Positions 1 through 10,745 of a stretch of 64,000 nt of DNA are shown here, piece after piece. The notes below the pieces were generated by a model. That model was not told where the DNA came from. It did no database searches and worked only from the letters and a program-made list of their open reading frames with translations. The translations under genes were made by a program, and so were the position numbers. Source of the DNA: an uncultured Methylophilaceae bacterium (GTDB lineage Bacteria; Pseudomonadota; Gammaproteobacteria; Burkholderiales; Methylophilaceae); NCBI GenBank assembly GCA_905182075.1, contig CAJIZS010000001.1, forward strand, positions 744,001-808,000, read 5' to 3'. Each line of letters starts with the position of its first letter. The stretch's first letter is position 1.

Positions 1-2
1 GA

Positions 3-184
3 ATTGTTAATTCTATAAATTGTGATAAAGTATTGGTTGACGATTATAATGCTGTTTTTAACGCAGTAAATGAATTAATTTTTGAAGGAAGAAAAAGTAT
101 TGCGTTGGTTTCTAGTATTAACAATTTAAAAAATATGGAGCTGCAGAGGTAACACCTAATAAGCTACTTAAGTATATAGAATAA
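3..184 (+). CDS. 3' end of an unassigned gene (two frames)
   Basis: The first frame reads without a stop to position 152; a shift of frame near 130-140 gives a continuation ending YGAAEVTPNKLLKYIE with stop TAA at 182-184. That stop overlaps the probable ATG of hrpA (184-186) as TAATG, which suggests two translationally coupled genes. The stretch VLVDDYNAVFNAV followed by a GRKSIALVSS strand loosely recalls the effector domain of LacI-type regulators, but the part is too short to assign. The 5' part lies outside the window. Confidence 0.4.
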
Positions 185-3100
185 TGATATTAATTATTAA
201 AAATATTTAAAAATTTTTAAAAATATTCCTTCAAATATTCAATTTCCATCTGACCTTCCTGTTAGTCAAAGAGCTAATGACATTAAGCAAGTGATTAAAA
301 AAAATCAGGTTACGATTATTTGTGGAGAAACGGGATCAGGAAAAACAACTCAATTGCCAAAAATTTGTTTAGCTCTTGGGCGAGGCCAGAAAAAAATTAT
401 CGGTCATACGCAGCCTCGAAGAATTGCAGCTCGCTCAGTAGCTACTAGAATTTCTGACGAACTTAAGACTACTCTTGGCGATTTAGTGGGTTTTAAGGTT
501 AGGTTTACCGATAAGACCTCTAACCAGACATCTATTAAAGTTATGACTGATGGAATCTTATTAGCTGAAACCCAAAATGATATTTTACTTCAACAATATG
601 ACACCATTATAATTGATGAAGCTCACGAGAGAAGTCTCAATATAGATTTTTTATTAGGCTACCTTAAAAATTTATTACCAAAGAGACCTGATCTCAAAGT
701 TATTATTACTAGTGCAACTATAGATGTCGATAAGTTTTCATCTCATTTTAATGATGCACCCATCATAAAGGTGACAGGCAGAACATACCCGGTTGAAATT
801 TTATACCGCCCGCTACAAATTAATAGTGACGAGGTTTCAGAAAGCATTGAGGAAGCAATCTTATCTTCAATTCAAGATATATTTGAGCAAAAGGGAGATG
901 TTTTAATATTTTTACCTGGCGAAAGAGATATTCATGATATCAGGAGATTTTTAGTCGACCAGTTAAAAGATAATTTTGATGTTCTTCCACTATTTTCAAG
1001 ATTACCAGTCAAGGAGCAACAAAAAATTTTTCAAACTAATGGTGCCAGACGAATTATTTTATCAACCAATATTGCAGAAACCTCACTCACTGTTCCGGGT
1101 ATAAAATTTGTGATTGACGTTGGTTCTGCAAGAATTGTTCGTTATAGCCCGCGCCTTAAAATTGAACAGTTACTAATTGAAAAAATATCAAAAGCCTCAG
1201 CTAATCAAAGAGCAGGAAGGTGTGGTCGAATTGCGCCAGGAACTTGTATTAGGTTATATGAGGAGGATGATTATGAAAATCGTCCTGATTTTACTGACCC
1301 TGAAATTATGAGAACTTCGCTTGCTTCAGTTATCCTTAAGATGGCGTCATTAAACCTAGGGCCTGTTGGGGAATTCCCATTTTTACAACCACCAATACAT
1401 AAATTTATTCAAGATGGATATCAATTGCTATATGAAATCGATGCGGTTGATAAAGATTTTAAAATTCTTCCAATGGGAACTAGGCTTTCCAAACTTCCTC
1501 TTGACCCATCATTAGGAAGCATATTACTTGAAGCTAAAAACCAAAATTGCATGAAGGAAATATTGGTAGTAATAAGTGCTTTGAGTATTTCAGATCCAAG
1601 AGAGAGGCCTTTTGATAAAGCTGAAAAGGCAGATCAGGCTCACCTTATTTTTCATGACCCCGACTCAGGTTTTTTAAGTTTTTTAAAGTTTGGACGCTTT
1701 TAAAAAAAGAAAATAAATCACAAAATAGTAAAACCTTAAGAGTTTTTTGTAAAAATTATTTCCTGTCTTACACTCGGATGCGTGAATGGCAAGAACTTCA
1801 TAAGCAATTATCAGAAATGATTAAAGAATTTGGCTTCAAGCCAAGTGATAAAAATGCAACATATGAGCAGATTCACACCTCTATTCTGTCAGGGTTATTA
1901 GGGAATATTGGCTTTAAAATTATAGATGAACATTATTACCAGGGAACCCGAGGTATTAAGTTTTTAATTGGCCCAAAATTATTTCGTAACAAAAAATTTA
2001 AATGGATTATGGAATTATACTATTACGAAAAAAGGAGAGTCAAAACCTGCTTATTACAATGACAAAATTTTAGTTCCATTTGCAATTGAGTCCAGTCTTT
2101 CAGGGGTTCAGAAAAGAATTTCAAAGGATGAGGAATTATGGTATCATCAAGATTTTGAGATTCCTAGGGATTGGAGAAAAAAAGAAATTATTCTTCACTT
2201 TGGAGCTGTTGATTGGGAATCAGAACTTTGGATAAATGATCAAAAAGTAGGACTTCACAAAGTCACGGCGCCAAGATATTTTAATTAACCATGATGTATT
2301 ATATGAATTTTATGATAGTAAGATTGATAAAGATATAGTTAATGGCTCGGGTTTTGAGTTTTGGAGAAAAGGCGCTGAAAAAAAAGACCCTAAATATCTA
2401 TTCTTAAATAAAGAGTTTTTGATGCAAAAAAGTGCAGATAGAATTGATGGAATTCAATACCCAGATTCAATAAAGCTAAATAATGCCCAAGTAAATTTTA
2501 AGCTACCACTTCGAGCCAAACCATCCCATGGATGGTTTGACCGTAAGTTTTCCTTATCACGGGTTGAGTCAGGTTAAGCAAGAATCATTTGATTGGCTAG
2601 TGCCAGGGATGATTAGAGAGAAGGTGCTTAACGTGTTTAAATTACTTCCCAAGCCGGTCAGAACCCAACTTACTCCTTTACCAAAAACGGAATTCATTCC
2701 CATACCATTATCATTAATTTTAATTAATAAGAAGCCTTCTAAGTCCAAAGATTGAATAGTAATTTTAGGGTTGATAAAAAACTAATTGAGCTTCTTCCTC
2801 AGCATCTTAAGGTAAATTATTTAATTACGGACGAGGATGGTTTAGAAATTGATTCATCAAGAACCCTTTCCTTGCTTCAGAAAAAAAATAAGGAGAGAGT
2901 TGTTGAAGTCATTGAAGAGGTCAAATTTGAAATTGAAGTTGAGAATTTAACCTATTGGCCTAACTTTGATATCCCAGAAACTGTAGAGGCTAATTGGAAT
3001 GATGAAAAAATAATGGGTTTTCCAGCACTGATTGCTCGAGAAAGTACAGTTGATTTAAAAGTTTTAGATGATGCCGATGAGTCAGAATACCTTCACTTAA

Positions 3101-3779
3101 AAGGGGTGAAAGCTTTGCTAAGACTTCAAAATAAGGACCGTATTAAATCTCTTAAAAAATCTTCCCCTCAATTAATTCAATCCGCACTTCTTTTAAAAAC
3201 TTTTATTGAGCCCGACCTACTGAAAAATAATTTTATTGATGTTGACAATTCTGGTCAACCTTTAGCTATACAAGAAAACCTAGTGTAGTATTAATATTTT
3301 TAAATGTACTGCTTTTGAATGAACTAATAATTGAATTATCTGAAATAAGTCCACGTGATTTTTTCGGAGAGCAAAATGTTAATATTGAGAAGTTAAAAGA
3401 ACTACCAAATTTTTTACTAGATGATATTGATGAGCAGTTAGAGGTTTTATTGCCACCCTACGAAGCCCCATTATTTATTTTTAATAATTTAAGGAATTAC
3501 CCAAGATACTTGTTGGCTTTAAAAATCCGTATTGAGAAATATAATCAACGGAAAGCTATTGATCAAGAGGCGAGCGCCCAAATAAACCGCCTTCAACAAA
3601 AGTGGATTGAAAAAGTTTCGGAGTATGTTGAGGAGGATCTTATGGTACCCAGTAGCTTTGTAGATTTTCAATGGGAATTGCAGGAATTACGAGTATCTAT
3701 TTTTGCGCAAGAATTAAAGACTCCATCTCCAGTATCTATGAAGCGACTAGACAAAAAATGGATAACTTTAATTAATTAA
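184..3779 (+). CDS. hrpA: ATP-dependent RNA helicase HrpA (frameshifted, chimeric)
   Basis: DEAH-box RNA helicase of the HrpA family, a cytoplasmic 3'-5' helicase linked to mRNA processing and ribosome rescue. Walker A GETGSGKTTQ, the DEAH box (IIDEAHERS), the SATID motif and motif VI NQRAGRCGR are all visible between about 320 and 1230, followed by HA2/OB-like and long C-terminal HrpA domains. The clear reading begins near 222; the best start is ATG 184, which needs one indel in the A-runs near 205. Frames change near 1690, 2010, 2270, 2520, 2755 and 3290-3400. About 150 residues expected after the LFRNKKFKWIM segment are replaced by a glycoside-hydrolase fragment, and a PhoH-like piece lies near 3315-3405. 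The C-terminal part (WELQELRVSIFAQEL) is canonical. Family identity is certain; an intact protein cannot be read from this sequence. Confidence 0.9.
2008..2265 (+). other. Glycoside hydrolase family 2 fragment inside hrpA
   Basis: About 85 codons read as the sugar-binding N-terminal domain of GH2 enzymes (beta-galactosidase/glucuronidase type): GLWNYTI, the KILVPFAIESSLSGVQKR stretch, LWYHQDFEIP and LHFGAVDWESELWIND are in the order seen in that family, most like Bacteroidetes members. It replaces a segment of HrpA: HrpA similarity stops at KWIM on the left and resumes at DILINHDVLYEFYD on the right in another frame. There is no start, stop or catalytic domain, so this is a fragment and not a gene. 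Confidence 0.8.
3315..3405 (+). other. PhoH N-terminal fragment inside hrpA
   Basis: About 30 codons (MNELIIELSEISPRDFFGEQ and the following NVNIEKLKEL) match the extreme N-terminus of PhoH-family ATPases as found in flavobacteria. HrpA similarity resumes directly afterwards with FLLDDIDEQLEVLLPP. The fragment is in frame with the HrpA C-terminus, so it looks like a false start of a gene at 3315. Confidence 0.6.
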
Positions 3780-3783
3780 TATA

Positions 3784-4593
3784 ATGAAAAATCTCAAAAA
3801 TATTATTACAAAATTATTTTCTATTAATTCAAATAATGACTCTTTATTTAAAAATACTTCTGTTGAAGTAAGTGAGGTTAACGGTATTAGATCTATGCAC
3901 ATAGGGTCAGTTACGATTCAGAGCTCAATGAATATTAATTCCCCTTATTTATTAGAACTTGATTACACACAAGCCATGGCTTTAGTTACTTTATTTTTGA
4001 ATAACCCTTCAGAAATTTTATTTGTTGGATCAAGTGATAGAATGGAGATGAAAAAAGTTCCCATCAGATTCAATATTAGCTTGGCCTACTATTTTAGAAA
4101 TTAATCCCCAAGTAATAAATATCGCAAAGCATTTTTTTAAATTACCACAAGAGTCTTCTAGGTTTCAGATAATTGAGGGCGATGGGATTTATTATGTGGG
4201 AGCAACTGATCGCAAGTACGATTTATTTTTGTCAGATGCTTTTGAGGAGTATGGGCTGCCTGAGGTTTTTTGTACTCTTGCATACTTTGAAAGTTGTAAA
4301 AATATATTATCAGACGAAGGTATCTTTGTAATTAACTTGTGGGGATCAGACCCTAAAACTCCAATTCTATGGATACTTCGTGATCACCTTGATCTTGTGG
4401 GGACAAAATACCAGGTAATGTGATTGTATTCGGATTCAATTACCCGCTACCATCACTCACAGAAAGTGCAGTAAAGATAAAATTAAAATCGTTAGAAAAA
4501 AAGTTTAACCTTAAATTAATGGTATATTTCAATCGTTTAATAATAAACAGTTCCATTCACCCCTCTGATAACGCTTTATTTAATAAGGAATAA
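3784..4593 (+). CDS. Spermidine/spermine synthase-like methyltransferase fold protein (frameshifted)
   Basis: The start ATG lies 4 bases after the hrpA stop. Recombined over two frame changes (about 4030-4085 and near 4415) the protein is about 268 residues: an N-terminal beta domain (VNGIRSMHIGSVTIQSS), a GQ/LDYTQAMALVTLFL helix, an ILEINPQVINIAKHFF strand-helix carrying the acidic residue that would bind the aminopropyl donor, IEGDGIYYV, and YDLFLSDAF. This order is that of spermidine synthase family proteins. The glycine-rich loop after LFVG is scrambled by the first frame change. Members next to hrpA are usually uncharacterised, so the true substrate is not known and polyamine synthesis is only a family-level guess. 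Confidence 0.75.
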
Positions 4594-4595
4594 TT

Positions 4596-5753
4596 TTGAT
4601 ATTTGATTACTTTGCGTCTTGCCCACGGGGACTAGAAAAAATTCTTAGTGATGAGCTTAATCGATTGAAAGCTAAATCTATAAGTGAGGTTGATGGAGGT
4701 GTAAGTTTCTCTGGGTCCTTGGAGACTATGTACAGAGCTAATTTAGAAAGTAGGGTGGCAACTAGAATTTTATTTCGTTTAGAAAAAGGAGTATATGAAA
4801 ATGAAGAGGATCTTTATAAATCTGCATTGGCAATCAAATGGACAAATTTATTTGATGTCTCAAAGAGTATTAAATTAAGTACCACGGGTGTTAAGTGCCC
4901 TCTTAAAAGTATAGATTTTATGACATTAAGAATAAAAGATGCAGTATGTGATCATTTTAGAGGTAATGTTGACCGTCGCCCAGATGTTGATATCAGAGAG
5001 CCTGATGTAAGAATTCATTTGTATTTAGAAAAAAATGAGTATCAACTTTACCTTGATACATCTGGAAAAGCTCTCTATCAAAGAGGGTTTAGGAAATCAA
5101 GTGTTGTGGCTCCTATTAGAGAGAATTTGGCAGCTGGTATCATCATGTTATCGGGCTGGGACCAAACGGTCGATTTTCTTGATCCCATGTGTGGTAGTGG
5201 AACAATTTTAATTGAAGCAGCAATGATTGCGCAGAAACAAGCACCTGGCCTTAAAAGAAGTTTTGGTTTTGAGCATTGGAAAAATTTTGATTCAAATCTT
5301 TTTAGTAAATTAAAAAGTGAGTATAAAGCCAAAATTAAACCAATAAATTTTGCAAAAATATATGGGTCAGATATTGACTTGCGTTCAATTAGAGTTGCAA
5401 AAGCTAATTTGAAGGAAGCTGGTCTTGCTGAAGCCGTTCAACTATCCTGTAAAAATTTCACTGAAATTGATCCTCCTGTAAGCGAAGGTGAAAGTGTTTT
5501 GATTACTAACCCACCTTATGGTGAGAGAATAGGTGAAGATGATGAATTGGGAGCAGCTTATCCAATTTGGGCAACTACATTAAAGCAGAAGTTTGCTGGT
5601 TGGAGGACTTATTTTTTAACCAATGACCTGAGAATGCCAAAGCTTATGAGATTGGCGCCATCAAAAAAGACGCCAATTTATAACGGCGCCTTAGATTGTA
5701 GGTTATTTGAGATTATGATGGTGAAAGGAAGTAACCGTAAATCAAATTTTTAA
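4596..5753 (+). CDS. rlmL: THUMP-domain 23S rRNA (guanine-N2) methyltransferase, RlmL type
   Basis: Intact 385-residue protein starting with TTG 2 bases after the preceding stop. N-terminal THUMP domain (residues about 45-155) for RNA binding, then a Rossmann methyltransferase domain with the SAM-binding motif DPMCGSGT near residue 200 and the catalytic NPPYGER near 305. Length fits the single-domain RlmL/YpsC group, not the fused E. coli RlmL/K. It probably methylates G2445 of 23S rRNA. It is one of the few conserved genes in the first 20 kb without a frameshift. Confidence 0.9.
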   Translation: MIFDYFASCPRGLEKILSDELNRLKAKSISEVDGGVSFSGSLETMYRANLESRVATRILFRLEKGVYENEEDLYKSALAIKWTNLFDVSKSIKLSTTGVKCPLKSIDFMTLRIKDAVCDHFRGNVDRRPDVDIREPDVRIHLYLEKNEYQLYLDTSGKALYQRGFRKSSVVAPIRENLAAGIIMLSGWDQTVDFLDPMCGSGTILIEAAMIAQKQAPGLKRSFGFEHWKNFDSNLFSKLKSEYKAKIKPINFAKIYGSDIDLRSIRVAKANLKEAGLAEAVQLSCKNFTEIDPPVSEGESVLITNPPYGERIGEDDELGAAYPIWATTLKQKFAGWRTYFLTNDLRMPKLMRLAPSKKTPIYNGALDCRLFEIMMVKGSNRKSNF

Positions 5754-5764
5754 ATTCTTAAAAT

Positions 5765-6170
5765 CTAACGTAATGCACTGAGCGCTTGATCATAGTTAGG
5801 TTCTTCAGTAATTTCATTGACCAATTCACTATAAATTACTTCGTTAGATTCATTGAGTATGATGACCGCTCTTGAAGTCAGGCCTTGAAGGCTAGAATCT
5901 TCAATGGCAACACCATAGTCATTTGAAAACTGACTGATGTTACGAAAGGCAGAGAGCGTTTCTACAGCTTCTGTTTTTTCTGCGCCACAAAATCTTTTTT
6001 GTGCAAAAGGCAGGTCTGCTGATATACACAATACTATTGTATTTTCAAGATTAGCTACTTCGTCATTAAATCGTTTGACCGATAGCGCGCATGTCGGAGT
6101 ATCAATACTGGGAAAAATATTAAGTATCTTTCTTTTATCTCCAAAAGAGGATAGATTCACATCTTCCCGC
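5765..6170 (-). CDS. tpx: Thiol peroxidase Tpx, N-terminus replaced
   Basis: Periplasmic or cytoplasmic lipid-hydroperoxide peroxidase of the 2-Cys atypical peroxiredoxin group. From [12 protein letters not shown] onward the match to Tpx is continuous: peroxidatic cysteine in [27 protein letters not shown] with the resolving cysteine, and the end [15 protein letters not shown]. The first 35-40 residues expected in Tpx are missing; upstream of about 6165 the reading frame runs into an unrelated membrane segment. The gene is convergent with rlmL. Confidence 0.85.
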
Positions 6171-6279
6171 TTAGCAAATATAAAATTATAGCCACTATAG
6201 AAAATAAAATATTTGGAAACCAAACCGCCAATATCGTATTCCAACCAATATTAACTGCAGCAACTGTAGTCATTTTCAT
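6157..6279 (-). other. LptF/LptG-like C-terminal membrane fragment in place of the tpx start
   Basis: Read on the minus strand in its own frame, this gives about 40 residues with one hydrophobic segment, [20 protein letters not shown], preceded by AAVNIGW and ended by TGA. The pattern resembles the last transmembrane helix of YjgP/YjgQ (LptF/LptG) permeases. It stands exactly where the Tpx N-terminus should be. Assignment is by pattern only. Confidence 0.45.
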
Positions 6280-6348
6280 AAAAAATATATATATTAATTT
6301 TTAAATTAACACCTTTCTAACAAAGCTTCTAAGGTAAAATAAAATAAT

Positions 6349-9300
6349 ATGCAAGAATCAGAAAAAAACGAATTCATACACTTGAGATGCCACAGTGAAT
6401 ACTCAATCACTGATGGAATTGTAAAAATTAAAGATTACGTTCAAAAAGCTTCAGAAGATCGTTCTCCATTAATTTCTTGATAATTTTCATGACCCTTTCC
6501 TGCTATCAGTAAAATATCTCCAGTCTCTGAAAATTTACAAGCAGTTTTAATGGCTTGTCTTCTATCTGATATGGTTATTGTTTTTTTTAAGTTCTCTGCT
6601 GAAACCCCTACTTCCATTTCTTCCAAAATAGTATCAGGGTTTTCTGTTCTTGGATTGTCTGAAGTAAAAACTGCTTGGCTGCTTGATGAATTCAACGAAG
6701 ATATTCTTGTTTTGTCTGGAGCGGTTAGGGGAGAAGTAGGGCAATATATTCTTCAAGATAAACTAGATCAGGCCGAGGAATCTTTGTTGAAATGGAAAGC
6801 CAGTTTTGGCGATCGATTTTATATAGAAGTTCAAAGACATGAAAAAGATAAACGTGAAATTGAGCAGGAAAGATACATTCAGCAAGCTTTATATTTCGCA
6901 GTTAATTATGACGTCCCTGTTGTTGCAACTCACCCAATTCAATATATGGGTGAAGATGATTTTATGGCGCACGAAGCAAAAACATGCATTGCTGATGGCT
7001 ATGTATTAGCTGATAAAAGAAGGCCCAAGCTTTTTTCTTCACAACAATATTTTAAAGATTCCAAGGAAATGCATGTTTTGTTCAACGATATACCTTCTGC
7101 ATTAAAAAATTCATTTTCTAAAATTAAAGTCCAAAATCAGTTAGGTGAAATTTATTTACCAGATTTTCCAGTCCCAGGCTCTTTAAAAATTGAAGACTTT
7201 TTACTTTCTGAAGCTCTATCTGGATTAAAAAAAAGGCTCGAGAGTTTGTATATAAATAAAGTAGATTACGACGAGCAATTTTCTAGGTACAACGAACGCT
7301 TAATTTTTGAAACAAATGTGATTAATCAAATGGGCTATGCTGGATATTTTTTGATTGTTGCCGATTTTATAAGTTGGTCAAAGAAAAATAAAATACCTGT
7401 CGGCCCAGGAAGGGGTTCCGGAGCCGGCTCTGTAGTTGCTTTTAGTTTAGGTATTACCGATCTTGACCCTTATGGCTTTACTTTTTGAAAGATTTTTAAA
7501 TCCTGATAGGGTTTCAATGCCTGATTTTGATATTGACTTTTGTCAAGAGGGACGCGATCGCGTAATTGATTATGTGAAAGAAAAATATGGGTCTAACTCA
7601 GTATCTCAAATAGCCACATTTGGTACTATGGCTGCTAAAGCTGCTATCAGAGACGTTGGTAGGGCCTTAGATCTCCCTTATCTTTTTGTAGACAGTATTG
7701 CAAAGCTTATTCCTCCTGATCTAGGAATAACATTAACAGAGGCAATTAAAAAAGAATCACAAATTAAAGAACAGAATTGCTAAAGAGGAGGAGGTCAAAG
7801 AGTTTTTGATCTTGCTCTTAAGTTAGAAGGGCTGTAAAGAAATGTGAGTATGCATGCTGGCGGAGTATTATTGCACCTAGCGAAGATATCTAAATTTTCT
7901 CCTATCTATTGTCAGCCGATGGTCGAAGGTATTGTCAGTCAATTTGATAAGGATGATGTTGAAGCTGCTTGGGTTGGTTAAATTTGATTTCCTTGGACTA
8001 AGAACACTAACCATTCTTTCAATGGCGTTCATGCAAACAATTCAGGAAAATAGAGAATTTATCAAGATAGATTTAGAAACTATTCCGCTTGCGATGCAGT
8101 TATACTTATGATATTACTGAGTCTCAAACACACAGCTGTTTTCCAACTCGAATCAAAGGGCATGAAGGATATGCTTAAGAAAGCAAAACCAGATTGTTTT
8201 GAGGATATTATTGCTTTAGTAGCTCTTTATAGGCCTGGCCCTATGGATCTAATCCCTGATTTTTGTGAAAGAAAGCACGGACAGCAAGCAGTAACATACC
8301 CACACCCATCGACAAAATCTATTTTGAAGGAGACTTATGGTATTGCTGTTTATCAGGAGCAAGTAATGCAAATTGCGCAAACTGTCGCTGGATATATCTT
8401 TAGGAAGTGCAGATATTTTAAGAAGAGCAATGGGTAAAAAGAAGGTTGAGGAAATGGATGCCCAAAGGAGCAAACTTTATCTGGTGCACATTAAAAATAA
8501 TCTTAATGAAAGGCAAGCTGGGGATTTATTTGACTTACTAGAAAAATTTGCTGGTTATGGGTTTAATAAATCACATGCTGCTGCATATGCTGTTATTGCA
8601 TATCAAACCGCTTATTTAAAAGCACATTATCCAGCAGAATATATGGCCGCATCTATGTCAGCAGATATGAATAATACCGATAATGTCCATTTGCTATTTG
8701 ATGATTGTGGACTAAACAAAATTGAGTTATTACCCCCCGATATTAATGAAAGTGAGTATAAGTTTTTATCTTTAAATTCGAGCCAGATTTTATTTGGACT
8801 TGGAGCAATCAAGGGTACCGGTCTTAGTGCTATTGAAATTATATTGGAAGAAAGGAATGAGAATGGTAATTTTATTTCTTTGTTTGATTTTACATGCAGA
8901 CTTAACTTAACAAAAGTAAACCGTAAGGCAATTGAATCTCTAATCCGTGCAGGTGCATTTGATAAGGTTGAGAAAAATAGATCTTCTTTATTAGCAAGTG
9001 TTGATTTAGCAATAAAAGTGGCAGATCAAGCAGATAAAAATAGTAAGCAAGAAGGCTTGTTTGGAGACTCTGAAAGTAAAGAGGTTAAGCTAGAAAAAAA
9101 AGATTTATGGGATGAGCGAACACAGTTTTCTCAGGAAAAGGTAGCGCTAGGTTTTTATTATAGCGGACATCCTTTTGGCCACTATCGAAAAATGATTAGG
9201 GAATTTATTCCAAATAACCTAAAAGCCCTTGTTCCTCGAGAATCATCTTGCCTGATTGCAGGCATTATTGCAGCTGTTAAATTTAAGCTTACAGCTAGAG

Positions 9301-9758
9301 GGAAGATTGCCATTGTTACCCTAGATGATGGGGAGGGCCGAATTGACATGTTTGTTGGTAGTAAGGTGCTAAATGAATACTACGACCTAATAAAAGAAGA
9401 CAAGTTGATTTTTGTTGAAGGGCGAGTTCAGGTGGACGATTTTACTGGTGGTAACAGCATGCTCGCCTCAAAGATTTATGAATTACTTACTATCCAAAGT
9501 TCAAAGGCCCAATTATTGAAAATTTCACTTAACAATAATCATAGCGCAGAAGATTTGAAGGGGCTACTAAAACCATACTGTAACGGCAGTTTTGGTCACG
9601 AGATAAAAAAGTGTCGTGTAAAGGTTGAATATCAAAATCAACATGGAAAGGTTGAGCTTTTACTAGGACCTGATTGGGAGGTTGCTCTTCATGAAGATTT
9701 AATTTCTGGATTAGTGGAATCGTTTCAAGATGATAATGTAAAAATACTTTATAATTAG
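6349..9758 (+). CDS. dnaE: DNA polymerase III alpha subunit (frameshifted, chimeric)
   Basis: Replicative polymerase of the C-family. The N-terminal PHP domain starts at ATG 6349 ([15 protein letters not shown]), is interrupted at about 6458 by a reverse MurE fragment, and resumes near 6690 ([13 protein letters not shown]). The polymerase core shows [28 protein letters not shown] with catalytic aspartates, and [14 protein letters not shown]; the helix-hairpin-helix region and OB domain ([19 protein letters not shown]) follow to the stop at 9758. Frames change near 7470, 7780, 7840, 7970, 8100 and 8390. About 100 PHP-domain residues are missing. Since the enzyme is essential, the breaks are better explained by sequence error than by loss of function. 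Confidence 0.92.
6460..6690 (-). other. MurE C-terminal fragment inside dnaE, reverse strand
   Basis: On the minus strand about 76 codons read as the C-terminal domain of UDP-MurNAc-tripeptide synthetase: [31 protein letters not shown] and [14 protein letters not shown], including the DNPR substrate-binding motif and the AGKGHE signature. The wording is closest to Bacteroidetes MurE. It has no start or upstream domain and lies where the DnaE PHP domain should continue. Confidence 0.8.
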
Positions 9759-9790
9759 CCTCCAACCATAATTTAGAAACATACATTTTG

Positions 9791-10745
9791 ATGAAGCGAA
9801 CATATTTAGAATTTGAAAGACCAATTGAGAGTTTAGAGACTAAAATTAATAGCCTTCAAACTACTCATAATGATCATCCATCTTTGGATATTACCCAAGA
9901 GCTAAGGCAATTAGAAGAAAAATTAGAAAGTCTTCAGCATGATATATATGATAATTTAAGTGCTTGGGAGATTTCACAAGTTTCAAGGCACCCGCAAAGA
10001 CCTTATACACTTGATTATATAAATTCTATTTTTACAGATTTCAACGAGCTGCATGGAGATAGAATGTTTGGCGATGATGCCGCTTTAATATGTGGTATTG
10101 CAAAAATTGATGAACATAATTTTATGTTTATAGGACATCAAAAGGGGAGAGATGCTAAAGAAAAGGTTAAAACGAAATTTTGGAATGCCAAAGCCAGAAG
10201 GTTATAGAAAAGCCTTCAGTGTAATGAAGTTAGCTGAAAAATTTTCGTTGCCAATTATTACTTTAATTGATACACCCGGAGCTTATCCTGGAATTGGGGC
10301 AGAGGAAAGAGGGCAATCAGAGGCAATCGCAAGAAATTATATGTTATGCTGACTTAACAACTCCTATTATCGGAATTATTATTGGGGCAGCTTTTGCTTT
10401 TGGATGTTTGGATCACTTAATGATGTTGCAATTTGCAACTTATTCTGTCATTTCTCCAGAAGGGTGCGCATCAATTCTTATGGAAAAATCCTGAAATGGC
10501 TATCTTAGCAGCAGAAACATTAGTGTATTACTGCATTAAGATTAAAAAAACTAGGCCTCACAGATCAAATTATCCCTGAACCTTTAGGTGGAGCACATCG
10601 AGATATTGAGAAGACGATGAAGAATGTTAAGGCCCCACTTAAGAAAGAATTAAATCGGTTGAGAAAAGAGCCTATTGCTTTAATTTTGGAAAATAGATAC
10701 GAACGCCTCATGTCTTTTGGACAATTTAAAGATGTTGAAAAATAA
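9791..10745 (+). CDS. accA: Acetyl-CoA carboxylase carboxyltransferase alpha subunit (frameshifted)
   Basis: AccA, which with AccD transfers the carboxyl group from biotin to acetyl-CoA in fatty acid synthesis. Start ATG 9791. The N-terminal coiled region ([12 protein letters not shown]), [53 protein letters not shown], and [12 protein letters not shown] to the C-terminus [11 protein letters not shown] are all present. Frame changes occur near 10165, 10345, 10485 and 10530, each fitting a single inserted or deleted base. It sits 32 bases after dnaE and overlaps the tilS start, the usual dnaE-accA-tilS order. Confidence 0.92.

Noticed and set aside
5937-6191. Plus-strand frame opposite tpx
   Set aside because: It mirrors the tpx coding frame on the other strand and has no recognisable motif.
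6441-6695. Minus-strand reading frame with MurE similarity as a gene
   Set aside because: Only the C-terminal part of MurE is present, no promoter or start, and it lies inside dnaE; kept only as a fragment.
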